NCBI RefSeq assembly: GCF_030160635.1 | Contig: NZ_BSOS01000067.1 | Span: 1-64,000, forward strand | Direction: 5' to 3' | Source: Acidocella aquatica | GTDB taxonomy: Bacteria > Pseudomonadota > Alphaproteobacteria > Acetobacterales > Acetobacteraceae | Length of the DNA stretch: 64,000 nucleotides | In this document: positions 35,753 through 45,315 of the stretch, piece by piece | How positions within the stretch are numbered: the stretch's first letter is position 1 | Layout of the letters: each line of letters begins with the position of its first letter | Notes under the pieces: model-generated | What the model was told of the DNA's origin: nothing | The model's input: only the letters and a program-made list of their open reading frames with translations | Database searches by the model: none | Program-made: the position numbers and the translations under genes

Positions 35753-36066
35753 TATTTTGATTCTTTCAACACCGTGGCGATGGCCTGGGCGAGTTTTTCG
35801 GGCGGGACGTTATAGGTGCCGGACTGCAAGGCGCCACGGATCTGGACCACGGCGGCGTGGTTGATGCCCTCAGAGGCGCGGGCGGCGCCGAGCAGCTGCG
35901 TGCTGGTTTGCGCCGCGGCGCTCAGGGTCACAGAGTCAGTCTGCGCGGGCGGAGCCTGCGGCGGCCCGGCGGTTTCGGCTGGCGGCGGCGTTTGCGCCGG
36001 GGCCGTTTGCGCCGGCGCCGTTTGCGGCAGTGGCAGTTGGGAGAGCGGCGGAATGGTGTTTGTCAT
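35752..36066 (-). CDS. flgM: Anti-sigma-28 factor FlgM
   Basis: A 104-residue protein. The first 45 residues are Pro/Gln/Thr-rich and probably disordered; the C-terminal half (VTLSAAAQ, then INHAAVVQIRGALQSGTYNV and PPEKLAQAIATVL) matches the sigma-binding helices of FlgM. It holds FliA inactive until it is exported through the finished hook. It overlaps fliS by four bases, which places it in the flagellin transcript. The FliA target in this window lacks region 3. Confidence 0.82.
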   Translation of the reverse strand: MTNTIPPLSQLPLPQTAPAQTAPAQTPPPAETAGPPQAPPAQTDSVTLSAAAQTSTQLLGAARASEGINHAAVVQIRGALQSGTYNVPPEKLAQAIATVLKESK

Positions 36067-36443
36067 GCGGCTATCGCGCTTTCAGATGATTTTATCATGT
36101 CACGGTCCAAAAAGGCCAGGGCGGTCTCGAAATCGTCCAGCGCGGCCGGGTCATTCCCGGCATTGGCCCGGAACAGAGTGTAGCGCAGGGCGGTGTAGAC
36201 CGTCATCAGGGCCGGGCCGAGGGTTGAGTTCGCTTCAGTATCGAGGATGCCGGCCATGATGTCGAGCAGTTGATCGGCGCGCAGGATCATTTCAGACTTG
36301 GTTTGAATGTCCCCCGCCTCGATCGCCGCTTTCGCGCGCTTGCCGTAAAAGCGCAATCCGCGCCAGCCTTGGCGCAGCCAGGAGACATCCGCCTCGCCGT
36401 CGAACATGCCAGCCCGGTAGCCTGTTGTTATGTCCATGCTCAT
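36063..36443 (-). CDS. fliS: Flagellin export chaperone FliS
   Basis: A 126-residue helical protein with the FliS pattern GWRGLRFYGKRAKAAIEAGD ... KSEMILRADQLLDIMAGIL and a C-terminal TVYTALRYTLFRAN. FliS caps flagellin C-termini in the cytoplasm and delivers them to FlhA. It lies 12 bp downstream of fliD, the usual order. Confidence 0.82.
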   Translation of the reverse strand: MSMDITTGYRAGMFDGEADVSWLRQGWRGLRFYGKRAKAAIEAGDIQTKSEMILRADQLLDIMAGILDTEANSTLGPALMTVYTALRYTLFRANAGNDPAALDDFETALAFLDRDMIKSSESAIAA

Positions 36444-36455
36444 GTCCGATTAGCC

Positions 36456-37868
36456 CTAACCGCTGCTGCTGGTGGTGGAGGTGCTGGTGAAGATGCTGAG
36501 ATAGGCCTGGGAGATCGAGGCCGCGTTCGAAGCGTTGATCGCGGAGGTGTATTCCTGCACCAGAAGCTGAAGCTGGGTGTTGTTCGCTTTGCTGGTCTGG
36601 GTGATCTGGCTGTCAATATTCGTGATGGTCGCCTGCAGGGCGCTGGTTTGGGAGCCGATATTGCCGGTGGATTTGGTGGTGGTGCCGGTGGTGCCGGTGG
36701 TGCTGGTGCTGGCGCTGCCCGAGCCGCCGATGGCGCCGGTGGTGATGCTGTCCAGCGTTTTGTAGATCTGGCCGATAAGGTTTTGCACCGCCGTGGGGTT
36801 TTTGGCGTAGGCGGAGGAGAAGCTCGTGCTGTTGAACGAGACCGCGCCGGCGCTGCTGACCGTAAGGCCGATGGCATTGGCGCTGATGCCGCTGGCAGCC
36901 GCGCCGCTCACCGTGTTGAGGAGCTGGTTGCTCAGATTGGTGGCGGTGAAATTGCCCAGCAGCGGGCCGGACTTGGCAGCGCTGGCCGAGGCGGCGCCGG
37001 CCGAGCTGGGGGGCACGTATTTGGTTTGCTTGGCGATGGCGGAGAGCGCCGCGTTCAGGCTGGTGGCAACCGAGGATACGGCGCTGGAGAGGGTGGTGGG
37101 CGAGGAGCTGACCGTGACCGTGGTGGCGCCCGAGCCGACCAGGGAGATGTTGAGCCCCGCGACCGCGCTGCTGAGGCTGTTGGTTTTGCTGGTGAGCGGC
37201 ACGCCGTTGAGCGAGAGTTTGGCGTCGCTCGCGGTTTGCGCCAGGGTTTCGGTGCCGGGGGTGGCGGCGCTGTAGGAAAACTGGGCCAGAGCGCCGGTGC
37301 CCGCGACGGAGAAAGCCTGGGAACTGCCGGTGGAACTGCTCTGCAACACCAGGCGCGCGCCCGCCGCCGTGCCAACGATGCTCGCCTGCACCCCGCCCGC
37401 GACCTTGTTGATGGCGGCGGCGACGCCGTTGAGGGTGAGGCTGCCGGAGCCGACGGAGACTTTCTCGGTCTTGCCGTTTTTGAGGGTGAAGTTGAGTGAA
37501 CCGGCGCCGCCGGTGAGCGAAGCCGCGCCTGAGCCCAGCAGGGAGGAATAAATCTCCTGGGTTTTGGCCAGGGTGACGCCGGTTAAGTTATAGGTGCCGG
37601 TGGCGGCGGTGCTGGTGGTGGTGGCGGTGGCCACGCTGGTGCTCGTGCTGTTGGCCGAGCGGCTGTTGATGGTGGCGACGCTCTTGATGCCCGCGAGGGA
37701 TTTGGCAAGGGTGGAGACCGCGCCGCTGATCGTGCCCCAGGCGGAGATGGTGGCTTTGTCTGTCGTGACCTGGGTTTGCATGGCGGTGATGGGAGCCTGC
37801 AAGCGCGCCTGCACCTGTGCGATCTGACTGGAGACCTGGCTGGAGCCGAGACTGCTTACGGTGGTCAT
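36456..37868 (-). CDS. fliD: Flagellar hook-associated protein 2 (filament cap)
   Basis: A 470-residue protein with the FliD N-terminal domain (QVQARLQAPITAMQTQVTTD) and the C-terminal helical domain (TSALQATITNIDSQITQ). The middle is Ser/Thr/Ala/Gly-rich and secreted-type, with no signal peptide since it is exported by the flagellar apparatus. It forms the cap under which flagellin subunits fold. It lies between flagellin and fliS. Confidence 0.9.
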   Translation of the reverse strand: MTTVSSLGSSQVSSQIAQVQARLQAPITAMQTQVTTDKATISAWGTISGAVSTLAKSLAGIKSVATINSRSANSTSTSVATATTTSTAATGTYNLTGVTLAKTQEIYSSLLGSGAASLTGGAGSLNFTLKNGKTEKVSVGSGSLTLNGVAAAINKVAGGVQASIVGTAAGARLVLQSSSTGSSQAFSVAGTGALAQFSYSAATPGTETLAQTASDAKLSLNGVPLTSKTNSLSSAVAGLNISLVGSGATTVTVSSSPTTLSSAVSSVATSLNAALSAIAKQTKYVPPSSAGAASASAAKSGPLLGNFTATNLSNQLLNTVSGAAASGISANAIGLTVSSAGAVSFNSTSFSSAYAKNPTAVQNLIGQIYKTLDSITTGAIGGSGSASTSTTGTTGTTTKSTGNIGSQTSALQATITNIDSQITQTSKANNTQLQLLVQEYTSAINASNAASISQAYLSIFTSTSTTSSSG

Positions 37869-37909
37869 GGCGCACCCCTGATATTGTGGCGAATGTTACG
37901 GGAAAGGCA

Positions 37910-37936
37910 CGGGCCGGGGCGCGAGGCCCCGGCCCG
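37910..37936 (-). terminator. Strong hairpin between flagellin and fliD
   Basis: CGGGCCGGGGC and GCCCCGGCCCG form an 11-bp GC stem with a 5-base loop, 12 bases after the flagellin stop. It has no T-run. It probably stabilises the flagellin end of the mRNA or reduces read-through, so flagellin exceeds the cap and chaperones. Confidence 0.6.
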
Positions 37937-37948
37937 CCGGTTTCAGGC

Positions 37949-39433
37949 TTATGGCAGCAGCGAGAGATAGGACTGCTGCAGCTGGGTGGAGGATTTAAGC
38001 GCCGCAACGCCGGCCTGCGCCTGGATCTGCGCCTGGGTCAGCTGGTTGCTGACGGCGGGGATGTTGGCATCCTGCACCACGCCAAGCGCGGTGGTAACAT
38101 TCTGGCTGGTGGTGTTGAGGTTGTTGATGTTGGCGGTCATCGCCTGCTGGGTGGCGCCAAGCTGGCCACCCTGGTTGTTCAGCGCCGCCAGCGCGTATTT
38201 TACCACGTTGATCGCCTGGTTGGCGCCCGAGGTGGTGCTGACGTTGATGGCGGACAAGGCATCCAGCGTGGAGCTGGATTTGACGCCGATGGCCGTGCCG
38301 TTGGTGACCGAGAAGGCCCCGCTGGACTGAAGCTGGGTCTGGCCCTGGATCACTGCGTTTTTATTGGTGGAGCTGAAAGTAGCCACCGTACCGCCAACTG
38401 ACTTGAGGCTGCCGGACGCGGCGGCGCCACTGTAGTTCAGGATCATGTTCTGGCCCGCGGACTGCGAGAGAACCACGTTACCGGATTTGTTCAGCGAGGC
38501 GGAGATGCCGCTCGTGGAGGTGCCGCCGTTGATCTGGGAGACCAGGGCGTTGGCGCTGGAGGCCGCGATGTTCTGCGCCGTGCCGATGGTGCCGGTGAGG
38601 CCGCTGCCGGCCTGGATGGAGAAGTTGAGCGACTTGCCCGCAACGAAGCTTGCCGTGAGGACGACCGAGTTGGTCGCCTGCGCCTGCACGCCGGTGGTGC
38701 CGGAGACGTTGTTCACCGCGGTGGCGATGCTGGCGGCGGATTCACCCGTGGTGGAGACGATGGAGGCGCTGCCGCCGTTGTTGCCGATGATCTTCGCCGT
38801 GCCCGCGGTGTAGGCGCCAACGGTGGCGGGGGTGGTAGTACCGACGGTCATCTGGCCGCTGCCCGAGCTGGCAGTGCCCGATTTGAAAACAGCCGCGGAG
38901 GCGACCGAGGCGTTCATGCCGATGGCGCTGGCGGTCATTTTGCTGATGGAGAGGCTCTGGGTCTGGCCCTCGTTCGCGCCAACCTGGAACTGCACACCCG
39001 AGAAGGTGCCGTTGAGCAGGCTGATGTTGTTGAACTGGGTCTGGTTGGCGATGGTGGAGACCTGGCCGGTGAGCTGGCCGACGAGGTTTTGCAGCGACTG
39101 GGATTCAGAGGAGGTCTGCGTGCCGTTGGCGGCCTGCACCGCGATGGAGTTGAGCTGCTGGGTGATGCCGATCTGCTGCGAGATGGCGCCCTGGGCGGTT
39201 TGCAGCAGGGAGACACCCTGGTTGGCGTTGGAGATCGCCTGGGTGATGCCGTTCAGCTGCGAGGTGAAGCCCTGGGCGGTGATGTAGCCGGCCGGATTGT
39301 TCGACGGTGAGCTGATCGACAGACCGCTGGAGAGCTGGGTCTGAAGGTTGTTGGTGTTTGCGGAGGTGGCGGAGATAGAGTTGAGCGCCTGGAGCGCCCC
39401 GGTATTCGTCATGATAGAACCTACGGCCGACAT
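37949..39433 (-). CDS. fliC: Flagellin
   Basis: A 494-residue flagellin. The N-terminal D0/D1 region (MTNTGALQALNSISATSANT, LSSGLSISSPSNNPAGYITA) and the C-terminal helix (SNQLTQAQIQAQAGVAALKS, then LLP) are conserved; the middle is variable and Ser/Thr-rich, a likely surface for glycosylation. ATG 39433 has AAGGAG eight bases upstream. No convincing sigma28 promoter was found in the 100 bp before it, though TTAAAGTT occurs there. A sulfotransferase/glycosyltransferase gene lies two genes upstream. Confidence 0.93.
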   Translation of the reverse strand: MSAVGSIMTNTGALQALNSISATSANTNNLQTQLSSGLSISSPSNNPAGYITAQGFTSQLNGITQAISNANQGVSLLQTAQGAISQQIGITQQLNSIAVQAANGTQTSSESQSLQNLVGQLTGQVSTIANQTQFNNISLLNGTFSGVQFQVGANEGQTQSLSISKMTASAIGMNASVASAAVFKSGTASSGSGQMTVGTTTPATVGAYTAGTAKIIGNNGGSASIVSTTGESAASIATAVNNVSGTTGVQAQATNSVVLTASFVAGKSLNFSIQAGSGLTGTIGTAQNIAASSANALVSQINGGTSTSGISASLNKSGNVVLSQSAGQNMILNYSGAAASGSLKSVGGTVATFSSTNKNAVIQGQTQLQSSGAFSVTNGTAIGVKSSSTLDALSAINVSTTSGANQAINVVKYALAALNNQGGQLGATQQAMTANINNLNTTSQNVTTALGVVQDANIPAVSNQLTQAQIQAQAGVAALKSSTQLQQSYLSLLP

Positions 39434-39536
39434 ATTGAAAACTCCTTGGGTTGCGGTTGCCGTACCCATTTATTCGGGGGCGGGAGGAGAAGTTTTCCTG
39501 TGGTTGCAACTTTAAGTTTCGGGGCGGAAAAAATAT

Positions 39537-40211
39537 TCATGGCTGAAGCTGGAGCACCGGGCCCCCGGCGGTGATTTCGGCGGAGAAGCGGCGGCCGCTG
39601 GAGGGGTTGGTAAAGAGAATGGTATCGCCGATGCGCCCGGTCTCGGTGGCCACGGCGTCAAGCGAAAGCTGCACCCCGCCGCTGATGACCTGAACCGAGA
39701 CGGTCTGCCCGGATTTGACCATGACCGGCTCGGCGATGTCGGCCGGGTTGAGGATGCTCCCCGCCGAAACCGACATGATGGCGCTGGCGCCGAGAAGCTG
39801 GGCGGGGTCGTAGTAAACCTGCCGTCCGGCATAAAGGGAGACAGGTTCGCGGGCCAGGGTGATGTCGCCCTGCCCCAGGGTCTGCCCGGCGGCGATGGGG
39901 CGCGCGGCGATGACGACGTTCTCGGTCTGCGCCACGGTGACGGTGACGTAGAGGGTCCAGGCCGGGGCGGGGCAATGCGCCGCCGCCTGCTCATAGGGGG
40001 CGGCGCCGCTGATGCTGACGCTGAGCGCCGCGGTGCAGGATTGCATGTATTGCGCCCCCGCCACCGGGCCGAGGGTGAGGCTGGCGCCCGGCGGGGCGAT
40101 GGCCTGGGCCGCCTGGGTGATGGCTTGCGCCACCGCCTGCTGGCTCTGCGGCGCGGCGGCCGCGGGGGCCGCCAGCGCCAACGCGCCGATGATGCCGGGC
40201 AGCAGCCTCAT
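39537..40211 (-). CDS. flgA: Flagellar P-ring assembly chaperone FlgA
   Basis: A 224-residue periplasmic protein with a signal peptide (LLPGIIGALALAAPAAAAPQ) and the C-terminal SAF-type domain (ARPIAAGQTLGQGDITL, VMVKSGQTVSVQV). It helps FlgI build the P ring. Its ATG overlaps the stop of the sulfotransferase/glycosyltransferase gene by ATGA. It closes the long fliE-led gene run. Confidence 0.9.
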   Translation of the reverse strand: MRLLPGIIGALALAAPAAAAPQSQQAVAQAITQAAQAIAPPGASLTLGPVAGAQYMQSCTAALSVSISGAAPYEQAAAHCPAPAWTLYVTVTVAQTENVVIAARPIAAGQTLGQGDITLAREPVSLYAGRQVYYDPAQLLGASAIMSVSAGSILNPADIAEPVMVKSGQTVSVQVISGGVQLSLDAVATETGRIGDTILFTNPSSGRRFSAEITAGGPVLQLQP

Positions 40212-43200
40212 TCAGCGGCGCTCGCGAAAGCCGGCCGGGATGTCTCCGCCCAGGGCGGCGGGGCCGATTCGGTCGATGGCAGAGCCAGGGCGGCGGCGCG
40301 CGCCGCCTGGCCGCGCGTGAGCGTGCCGTTCAGGTCGGTCACCGCGTGCTTCAGGGCGCGTTGCCAGGCGGCGAAGCGGTTGGGCAGCCCGGCCGCGCCC
40401 AGGGAGGGGGGAATGTCCAGCCGCTCGTCCACCAGCAGATGGCAACCGGCGGCGGCGGCGAGGAGAATGCGGTAATGGTCGGCATCGGTCTCCCGGTCGG
40501 CCGGGCGGATGAGGATTTGCGGTGCCAGCTCGGCCAGGGCCTGCGCCCAGGCGTATTCAGAGGTTTGCGGCGCGATGCGCGAAACGGAGCCGCCGTATTT
40601 GGCGCCCTCGCGCTCCACCACGATCCAGGCCAGGGATTCCAGGGTTTCGTTGATGAGGTCGGTGAACCAGGCGGGGGCGATGCCTTCGTCGATCCATAGG
40701 ACACGAGGCTTGGTGTTCAGCCCGGTGCCGATCTTCAGGGAGTCCCAGATCGGCGCGGAGAGCGTGGGCCGCCAGAGGGTGACCGGCTGGCGCGGGTGGG
40801 CCAGCTTGCGCACGCGCTGCACCAGCCCGGGCGAGGTGGCGAAAAGCTGCGCGGCGGCGGCGATGACCGGCTTGGCCTCGGCCGCCGGGGCGGTGGTGAA
40901 TACGGCGCTATAGGCCGGGCTGTGGGGGTGGGGGAGCTGTTGCGGGTTGATGCGCGCCCAGATGGCGGGGGCGCGGCGGCCGAGATCGGCGGCATTTGGC
41001 AGCTCCTGCGCCCAATCCGCCTCCAGAACGCCGATACGGCGCAGGGCTCGCGCGGCGTTCAGCACGGCTTCACCCTCGGGGCCGGCGCCGGTTATCAGCA
41101 CGGAGGAGGGATCCGCCGGGTAGGAGCGCACCAGGCCCAGGCGCTGCTCGGTGGCGAGCAGGTCGCCATGGAGCGATAGGGCGGGGTGGTGGTAGGGGTC
41201 TGCCCACGGCAGGGCGCGCGCGGCCGGGGACCCTTCGCGGAATTTATTTCCGGCATCAGCCTGAACCGCCTCGGCGGGGGCGGCGAAGGAGATGTCGGGT
41301 GTCCAGACGATGCGCGCGCCATGGCCGCGGAGCTGGGCGCAAAGGTCGATCCATAACGCGTCGCCGGTTAAGGGGGGAAAGCTCAGCGCCGCCAGCGCCG
41401 CCGTGCGGCCCATGAGGGCGGGCGGGGCCAGGGCGCTGGCTTCCTGGTCCACCGTGAGCCAGCCGCCGGGGCCGGGGTCTTCGGGGGTATGGCCCGCGCC
41501 GAGGCGGCTATCGGCGCCGGGGACGATGGGCCCCTGGACCGTGAATTGCCGGGCGGCGGGGCCAAAGGGCACCAAGGTGCGCGCCCCGGCCAGCACGACG
41601 CAGGGGTCCGCCAGGCGGGCGCGCAGGCCCTCGGCCCAATGCGGCACCTGGGGCTGGCCGCGGATGTCGATGATCGCGGTGAGCGGGGTGGCCACCAGAG
41701 CCAGCGCCTGCGCCAGCGCCTGCGCCGGTTGCAGCGCGGGCGCGGGCGGCACGGCCAGAACCTTGCCCTCCAGGGCGGCGGTCTGCTCGCTTACGGCGGT
41801 CAGATAGGTGGTCATCTGCGGGTTGAGATCGGCGCCGGCCAGGATGATCGGGCCGGAAAGCTCCCCGGTGCTGAGCAGGCCGGTCAGCCATAGGTCAAGC
41901 TGCGCGACCTCGCCGCCGCCGCACAGCATGATGAAGGTGGTGCCGGGGTCTGGCGCCAGGCGGACGTGGTGGAACAGGCCCAGGTGCTGGCGGTTTTGCA
42001 CCAGGGCGGGCAGCCCCGCGCGGGTGAGGTGGGCGGTGATGGCCTGGGCGGCGTTGGCGCAGAATTCATTGGCCGGGATGCTGTCGCGCCGGCTCTGCGG
42101 ACAGCGGGTGAACAGCGCCTCGGGCAGGCGCTCCACCTTGGCCGCAGCCTCGGCGAGGCGAAGCTGGAAATCATACTCCTCGGCCCCGGCCCGCGTGGCA
42201 TCGAAGCCGCCAAGGCGCAGCAAGGTTTTGGCGGCGTACCAGACCCAGTCGCCCACATAAGCGGCCTGACGCAGGCGGGTGATGTCCCAGGCGGGTTTCT
42301 GGCGGACCCACGGGCCACCCTCACGCGGGACGATTTCATCGCAATAGATCATGTCCGCCTGGCTGGCGGCGGCGGTGAGGGCGAAGCGCAGGCAGGCATC
42401 GGGGGAGACGAGGTCTCCCGCGTTGATGATGGCGACATAATCCGCCGAGGCGGCGGCCTCGTTCAGCGCATCGCAGAGCAGGCGCGAGGCGTCGGCCGGC
42501 ACGGGTGGCAGCAGGCTGGCGGGGATGCCGGGAATTTCCACCGGATCGGCGGACAGGATGCTGATGTGCGCCGGGGCGTGCCATTGCTGGCGCAGGGACT
42601 CCAAGGTGTCGCTCACCCCCGGGGCGCGGCCCTGCGGGGCGATGATGAGGACGCAAAGGCGCGGCAGCGCCGGCGAGACGGCGCGCAGGGCCTCCAGCCG
42701 CGCCCGGCCGCCTTCGTCCAGCCGCTCGGGCGCGCGCAGGCCGGCCGCGGTGGCGGCATTTACCGGGGTGGCCGAAACCGGGTCAAAAGAGGCGCCGAAC
42801 GCTGGGATCACGCGGCCCCGGCTGCCGCCGATTTCAGTGAGGAATTCAACAATGCCCCGGGTTTCAGCGGTGAAAGCGTCCCACAGGGCGGGGGAGGCGT
42901 CACGCGCCTGGACCGCCTCCCAGACGCGGGTGGCCAGCATGTCCAACGGGTGGAAAAGGCCGTCATGCGCCAGGGGGCTGCTGCGGTTGAGCTGGCCGGT
43001 GAGGTGGCCCGCCGCCTCGCGCAGGCCGTTGGCCGCAAGGCTGGTCAGGGGAAGGCCTATGTCCTGCTCGATGCGGCGAAGCTGGTCAGCTGGTTTGGAG
43101 AGCAGGTCCTGATAGTTGAGCCAGCTGCGCGGCAGGTGGCGGGCCTGGCGCTCGCCATCGGTGACGTAGCTGAGCCAGAGCAGCAGCGCATGCGCGCGGC

Positions 43201-43648
43201 TCAGCCCGTTTTTATGACCCTGGCTGGCCGCGGCGGTCCAGGGGTCGCGGAAGATGTGGATGACGTGCGGGCGGTGCCCGGCCTGACGCACGGCACGCTC
43301 ATAAAGCGGCAGGGTGCGGCACAGATGCGGGTGCTTCAAGCCCCAGATTTTGTCCCCGGGCGGGAAGCGGCGGCGCAGGATTTCGTCGAGCCGGGAGAGA
43401 AACGGCGCGAGATCGGCACGATCCTCCCAACCCTGGGGCAGGCCGCGCACATCGGTCCATTCGACGCCGAGGCGGTTGAAGAGATCAACGTCAAACTCGA
43501 TCAGCTCGGGGATTTCGTAGAAGCCGAGGGGATTGTGCTCGTTGGGGTCAGCCTCGTTGAAGAATTTGACGCCCAGGCGCTGCAAGGCGCCTGAGAGCGC
43601 CGAGGTGCCGCTGCGGTAATAGCCGACAATGAAAATAGCATCTGACAC
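40208..43648 (-). CDS. Sulfotransferase-glycosyltransferase multidomain protein
   Basis: A 1146-residue cytoplasmic protein. Residues 1-280 are a sulfotransferase domain: PAPS-loop VGYYRSGTSALSGAL at about 8-22, IWGLKHPH and the 3'-phosphate motif IHIFRDPW. Residues about 330-560 look like a GT2-type glycosyltransferase (AIINAGDLVSPDACLRF, MIYCDE, GGFDATRAGAEEYDFQLRL). Residues about 570-860 appear to be a second, degenerate GT-A-like domain, and 860-1146 a GT-B-like part. The start is GTG with AAGGAG seven bases upstream. Lying between flgL and flgA and coupled to flgA by overlap, it is probably a flagellin or hook-protein modification enzyme. The sugar and the role of the sulfotransferase domain are unknown. 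Confidence 0.75.
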   Translation of the reverse strand: MSDAIFIVGYYRSGTSALSGALQRLGVKFFNEADPNEHNPLGFYEIPELIEFDVDLFNRLGVEWTDVRGLPQGWEDRADLAPFLSRLDEILRRRFPPGDKIWGLKHPHLCRTLPLYERAVRQAGHRPHVIHIFRDPWTAAASQGHKNGLSRAHALLLWLSYVTDGERQARHLPRSWLNYQDLLSKPADQLRRIEQDIGLPLTSLAANGLREAAGHLTGQLNRSSPLAHDGLFHPLDMLATRVWEAVQARDASPALWDAFTAETRGIVEFLTEIGGSRGRVIPAFGASFDPVSATPVNAATAAGLRAPERLDEGGRARLEALRAVSPALPRLCVLIIAPQGRAPGVSDTLESLRQQWHAPAHISILSADPVEIPGIPASLLPPVPADASRLLCDALNEAAASADYVAIINAGDLVSPDACLRFALTAAASQADMIYCDEIVPREGGPWVRQKPAWDITRLRQAAYVGDWVWYAAKTLLRLGGFDATRAGAEEYDFQLRLAEAAAKVERLPEALFTRCPQSRRDSIPANEFCANAAQAITAHLTRAGLPALVQNRQHLGLFHHVRLAPDPGTTFIMLCGGGEVAQLDLWLTGLLSTGELSGPIILAGADLNPQMTTYLTAVSEQTAALEGKVLAVPPAPALQPAQALAQALALVATPLTAIIDIRGQPQVPHWAEGLRARLADPCVVLAGARTLVPFGPAARQFTVQGPIVPGADSRLGAGHTPEDPGPGGWLTVDQEASALAPPALMGRTAALAALSFPPLTGDALWIDLCAQLRGHGARIVWTPDISFAAPAEAVQADAGNKFREGSPAARALPWADPYHHPALSLHGDLLATEQRLGLVRSYPADPSSVLITGAGPEGEAVLNAARALRRIGVLEADWAQELPNAADLGRRAPAIWARINPQQLPHPHSPAYSAVFTTAPAAEAKPVIAAAAQLFATSPGLVQRVRKLAHPRQPVTLWRPTLSAPIWDSLKIGTGLNTKPRVLWIDEGIAPAWFTDLINETLESLAWIVVEREGAKYGGSVSRIAPQTSEYAWAQALAELAPQILIRPADRETDADHYRILLAAAAGCHLLVDERLDIPPSLGAAGLPNRFAAWQRALKHAVTDLNGTLTRGQAARAAALALPSTESAPPPWAETSRPAFASAAE

Positions 43649-43659
43649 GGGGCGGCTCC

Positions 43660-44871
43660 TTAAACGTAGTTGAACAGGCTGAGGCTCTGCACGGTGCCGA
43701 AGGTTTTCATGGCGGCTTGCAGGGCGGTGAGGGTTTGGTCGAGGGTGGTGATGGCGAGCGGGGTGTTGACCGCGGTGGCGTTCTGCACGCTGGTCTGGAG
43801 CTGGGTGGACTGGTTGGTGTTGCTCGTCGCGGCGTTGCTGATGGCCTGCAGCGTCACGCCGTTTTGCGCCTGCGCGGTGACGACGTTCTGTTGATACTGG
43901 GCAAGGCCGGCGAGGCTCTGGTTGAGCACCTGGTTGGTCTGGGCCACCTGCGAGGGGGTGGTGCCGGCGGTGGAGAGCGCCTTGTAGATGGTTTGCAGCA
44001 AGGTGAAGGCCGATTGCGGACGGCTGGGGGAGAGGGTGAAACTATCGCCCGCGGCAGGGGTGCCGGTGAGCTGATAGTCAACGCCGCCGAGCTGCACGGT
44101 GTTGGCGCCGGTGGTGGTGTTGCTGGTGAGCGTGCCGCTGGCCACCGTGCTCCCGCCCTGGCTGGCGGTGTAGGCGCCGCCCGCGCCGAAACTGACAGTG
44201 ATGGCCGAGGTGCCGGACTGGAAGGCAGAGGCCGAGGCCGCATTGGCGATGCCCTGGGAGATGATCTGGCCTGTGCCGGCGTTGGTGCTGGCGGCGGTCA
44301 CGCTGGCGGTGCCGTCCCCCGCGAGGCCGGAGACGAAAACCTCGCCATTGGCGATGGTGGAGGCGTTGGTGTTGGGGGTGATCGCGGCCTGGCTCTGCGC
44401 GCCGTCGCCCATGTAGATGACGCTGCCGCCGCTCGAGACCTGGAACGGGGCGACGCTGCCGCGCGAGCCGCCGAACAGATAGCTGCCGTTGGAGGCGGTG
44501 GTGTTGCCCAGGGCGAGCATCTGATGCGCCGCCGACTGCACCTGCCCGGCCAGGGCGTTGAGGTTTTGCGGGCTGGTGGCGCCGTTGAGCGCCTGCTCGA
44601 CCACCGATTGCACGCTGTTGAGCAGGCTGCTGGTGGCCTGATAGGCATTGCTCACGCTGCCGAGCTGCACCTGGATGGCGGCCTGGGTGTTGCTGTTGTT
44701 GGCCAGCGCGCTGATCTGGTCGGCGCCGAGCGCCGCGCTTTGGTAGGCGGCGGGGTTCTGGTCGGGTGTTTGCACGGCCAGGCCGGTGGATATCTGCTGT
44801 TGCAGCGTGTTGATCTGGGCTTCCTGCTGGGCCAGGCTGGTGTTGAAACTGGTATAAAATGAGAGGTTCAT
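43660..44871 (-). CDS. flgL: Flagellar hook-filament junction protein FlgL
   Basis: A 403-residue flagellin-like protein: N-terminal helix (FNTSLAQQEAQINTLQQQIS with GLAVQTPDQNPAAY after it) and C-terminal helix (ALQAAMKTFGTVQSLSLFNYV in part). The centre is Ser/Thr/Ala-rich. FlgL joins the hook and filament. GGAGACAAAA precedes the ATG. FlgK is not in the window. Confidence 0.88.
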   Translation of the reverse strand: MNLSFYTSFNTSLAQQEAQINTLQQQISTGLAVQTPDQNPAAYQSAALGADQISALANNSNTQAAIQVQLGSVSNAYQATSSLLNSVQSVVEQALNGATSPQNLNALAGQVQSAAHQMLALGNTTASNGSYLFGGSRGSVAPFQVSSGGSVIYMGDGAQSQAAITPNTNASTIANGEVFVSGLAGDGTASVTAASTNAGTGQIISQGIANAASASAFQSGTSAITVSFGAGGAYTASQGGSTVASGTLTSNTTTGANTVQLGGVDYQLTGTPAAGDSFTLSPSRPQSAFTLLQTIYKALSTAGTTPSQVAQTNQVLNQSLAGLAQYQQNVVTAQAQNGVTLQAISNAATSNTNQSTQLQTSVQNATAVNTPLAITTLDQTLTALQAAMKTFGTVQSLSLFNYV

Positions 44872-44882
44872 TTTTGTCTCCT

Positions 44883-45305
44883 TCAGGTGCGGGCGGGGGC
44901 GGGCCGGTGGGGCCGGTCGCGCTCGGCGCGCTGTTCGGTTTCGCGCGCGGCCGCCTGGGCGGCCTTGCGCAGGGCTTCGGCCAGGGCGCGGCGCCGCACC
45001 TTCACCTGGCCGAGCTGGGTGATGGCGGTTTCAAGCTGCGCGGCTGCGAGGCTGGCAGCGTGGATGATCTGCCCCTCGGCGCCATGGGAGGCGGCGGAGA
45101 ACTGGCCGGCGCGCTGGGCCTGGGCGGCGGGGATGACCGCGCCGTCCTGCCAGGTTTGCGCGAGGCGGGCGCGGTAGGCGGCGAGGATGCCGCGTTGCTC
45201 CCCGGCCTGGTGGAGCGTGGCGCTATGGCGGCGCACGGCTTCCAGCGCCTGGGTCTCCTGTTCGGCGGCGAGCATGTCCAGCCGCGTGAGGGTGCGGGGT
45301 TTCAT
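44883..45305 (-). CDS. fliJ: Flagellar export protein FliJ
   Basis: A 140-residue, strongly helical, Ala/Arg/Gln-rich protein starting MKPRTLTRLDMLAAEQETQA. It has the coiled-coil character and position (directly after fliI) of FliJ, which sits in the centre of the export ATPase and links it to FlhA. ATG 45305 lies 11 bp after fliI; the longer frame runs back into fliI without similarity. Confidence 0.75.
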   Translation of the reverse strand: MKPRTLTRLDMLAAEQETQALEAVRRHSATLHQAGEQRGILAAYRARLAQTWQDGAVIPAAQAQRAGQFSAASHGAEGQIIHAASLAAAQLETAITQLGQVKVRRRALAEALRKAAQAAARETEQRAERDRPHRPAPART

Positions 45306-45315
45306 GGGGTTTGCC

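Noticed and set aside
39434-39536. Sigma28 promoter before flagellin
   Set aside because: TTAAAGTT resembles the -35 box on the minus strand, but no GCCGATAA-like -10 follows at the right distance.
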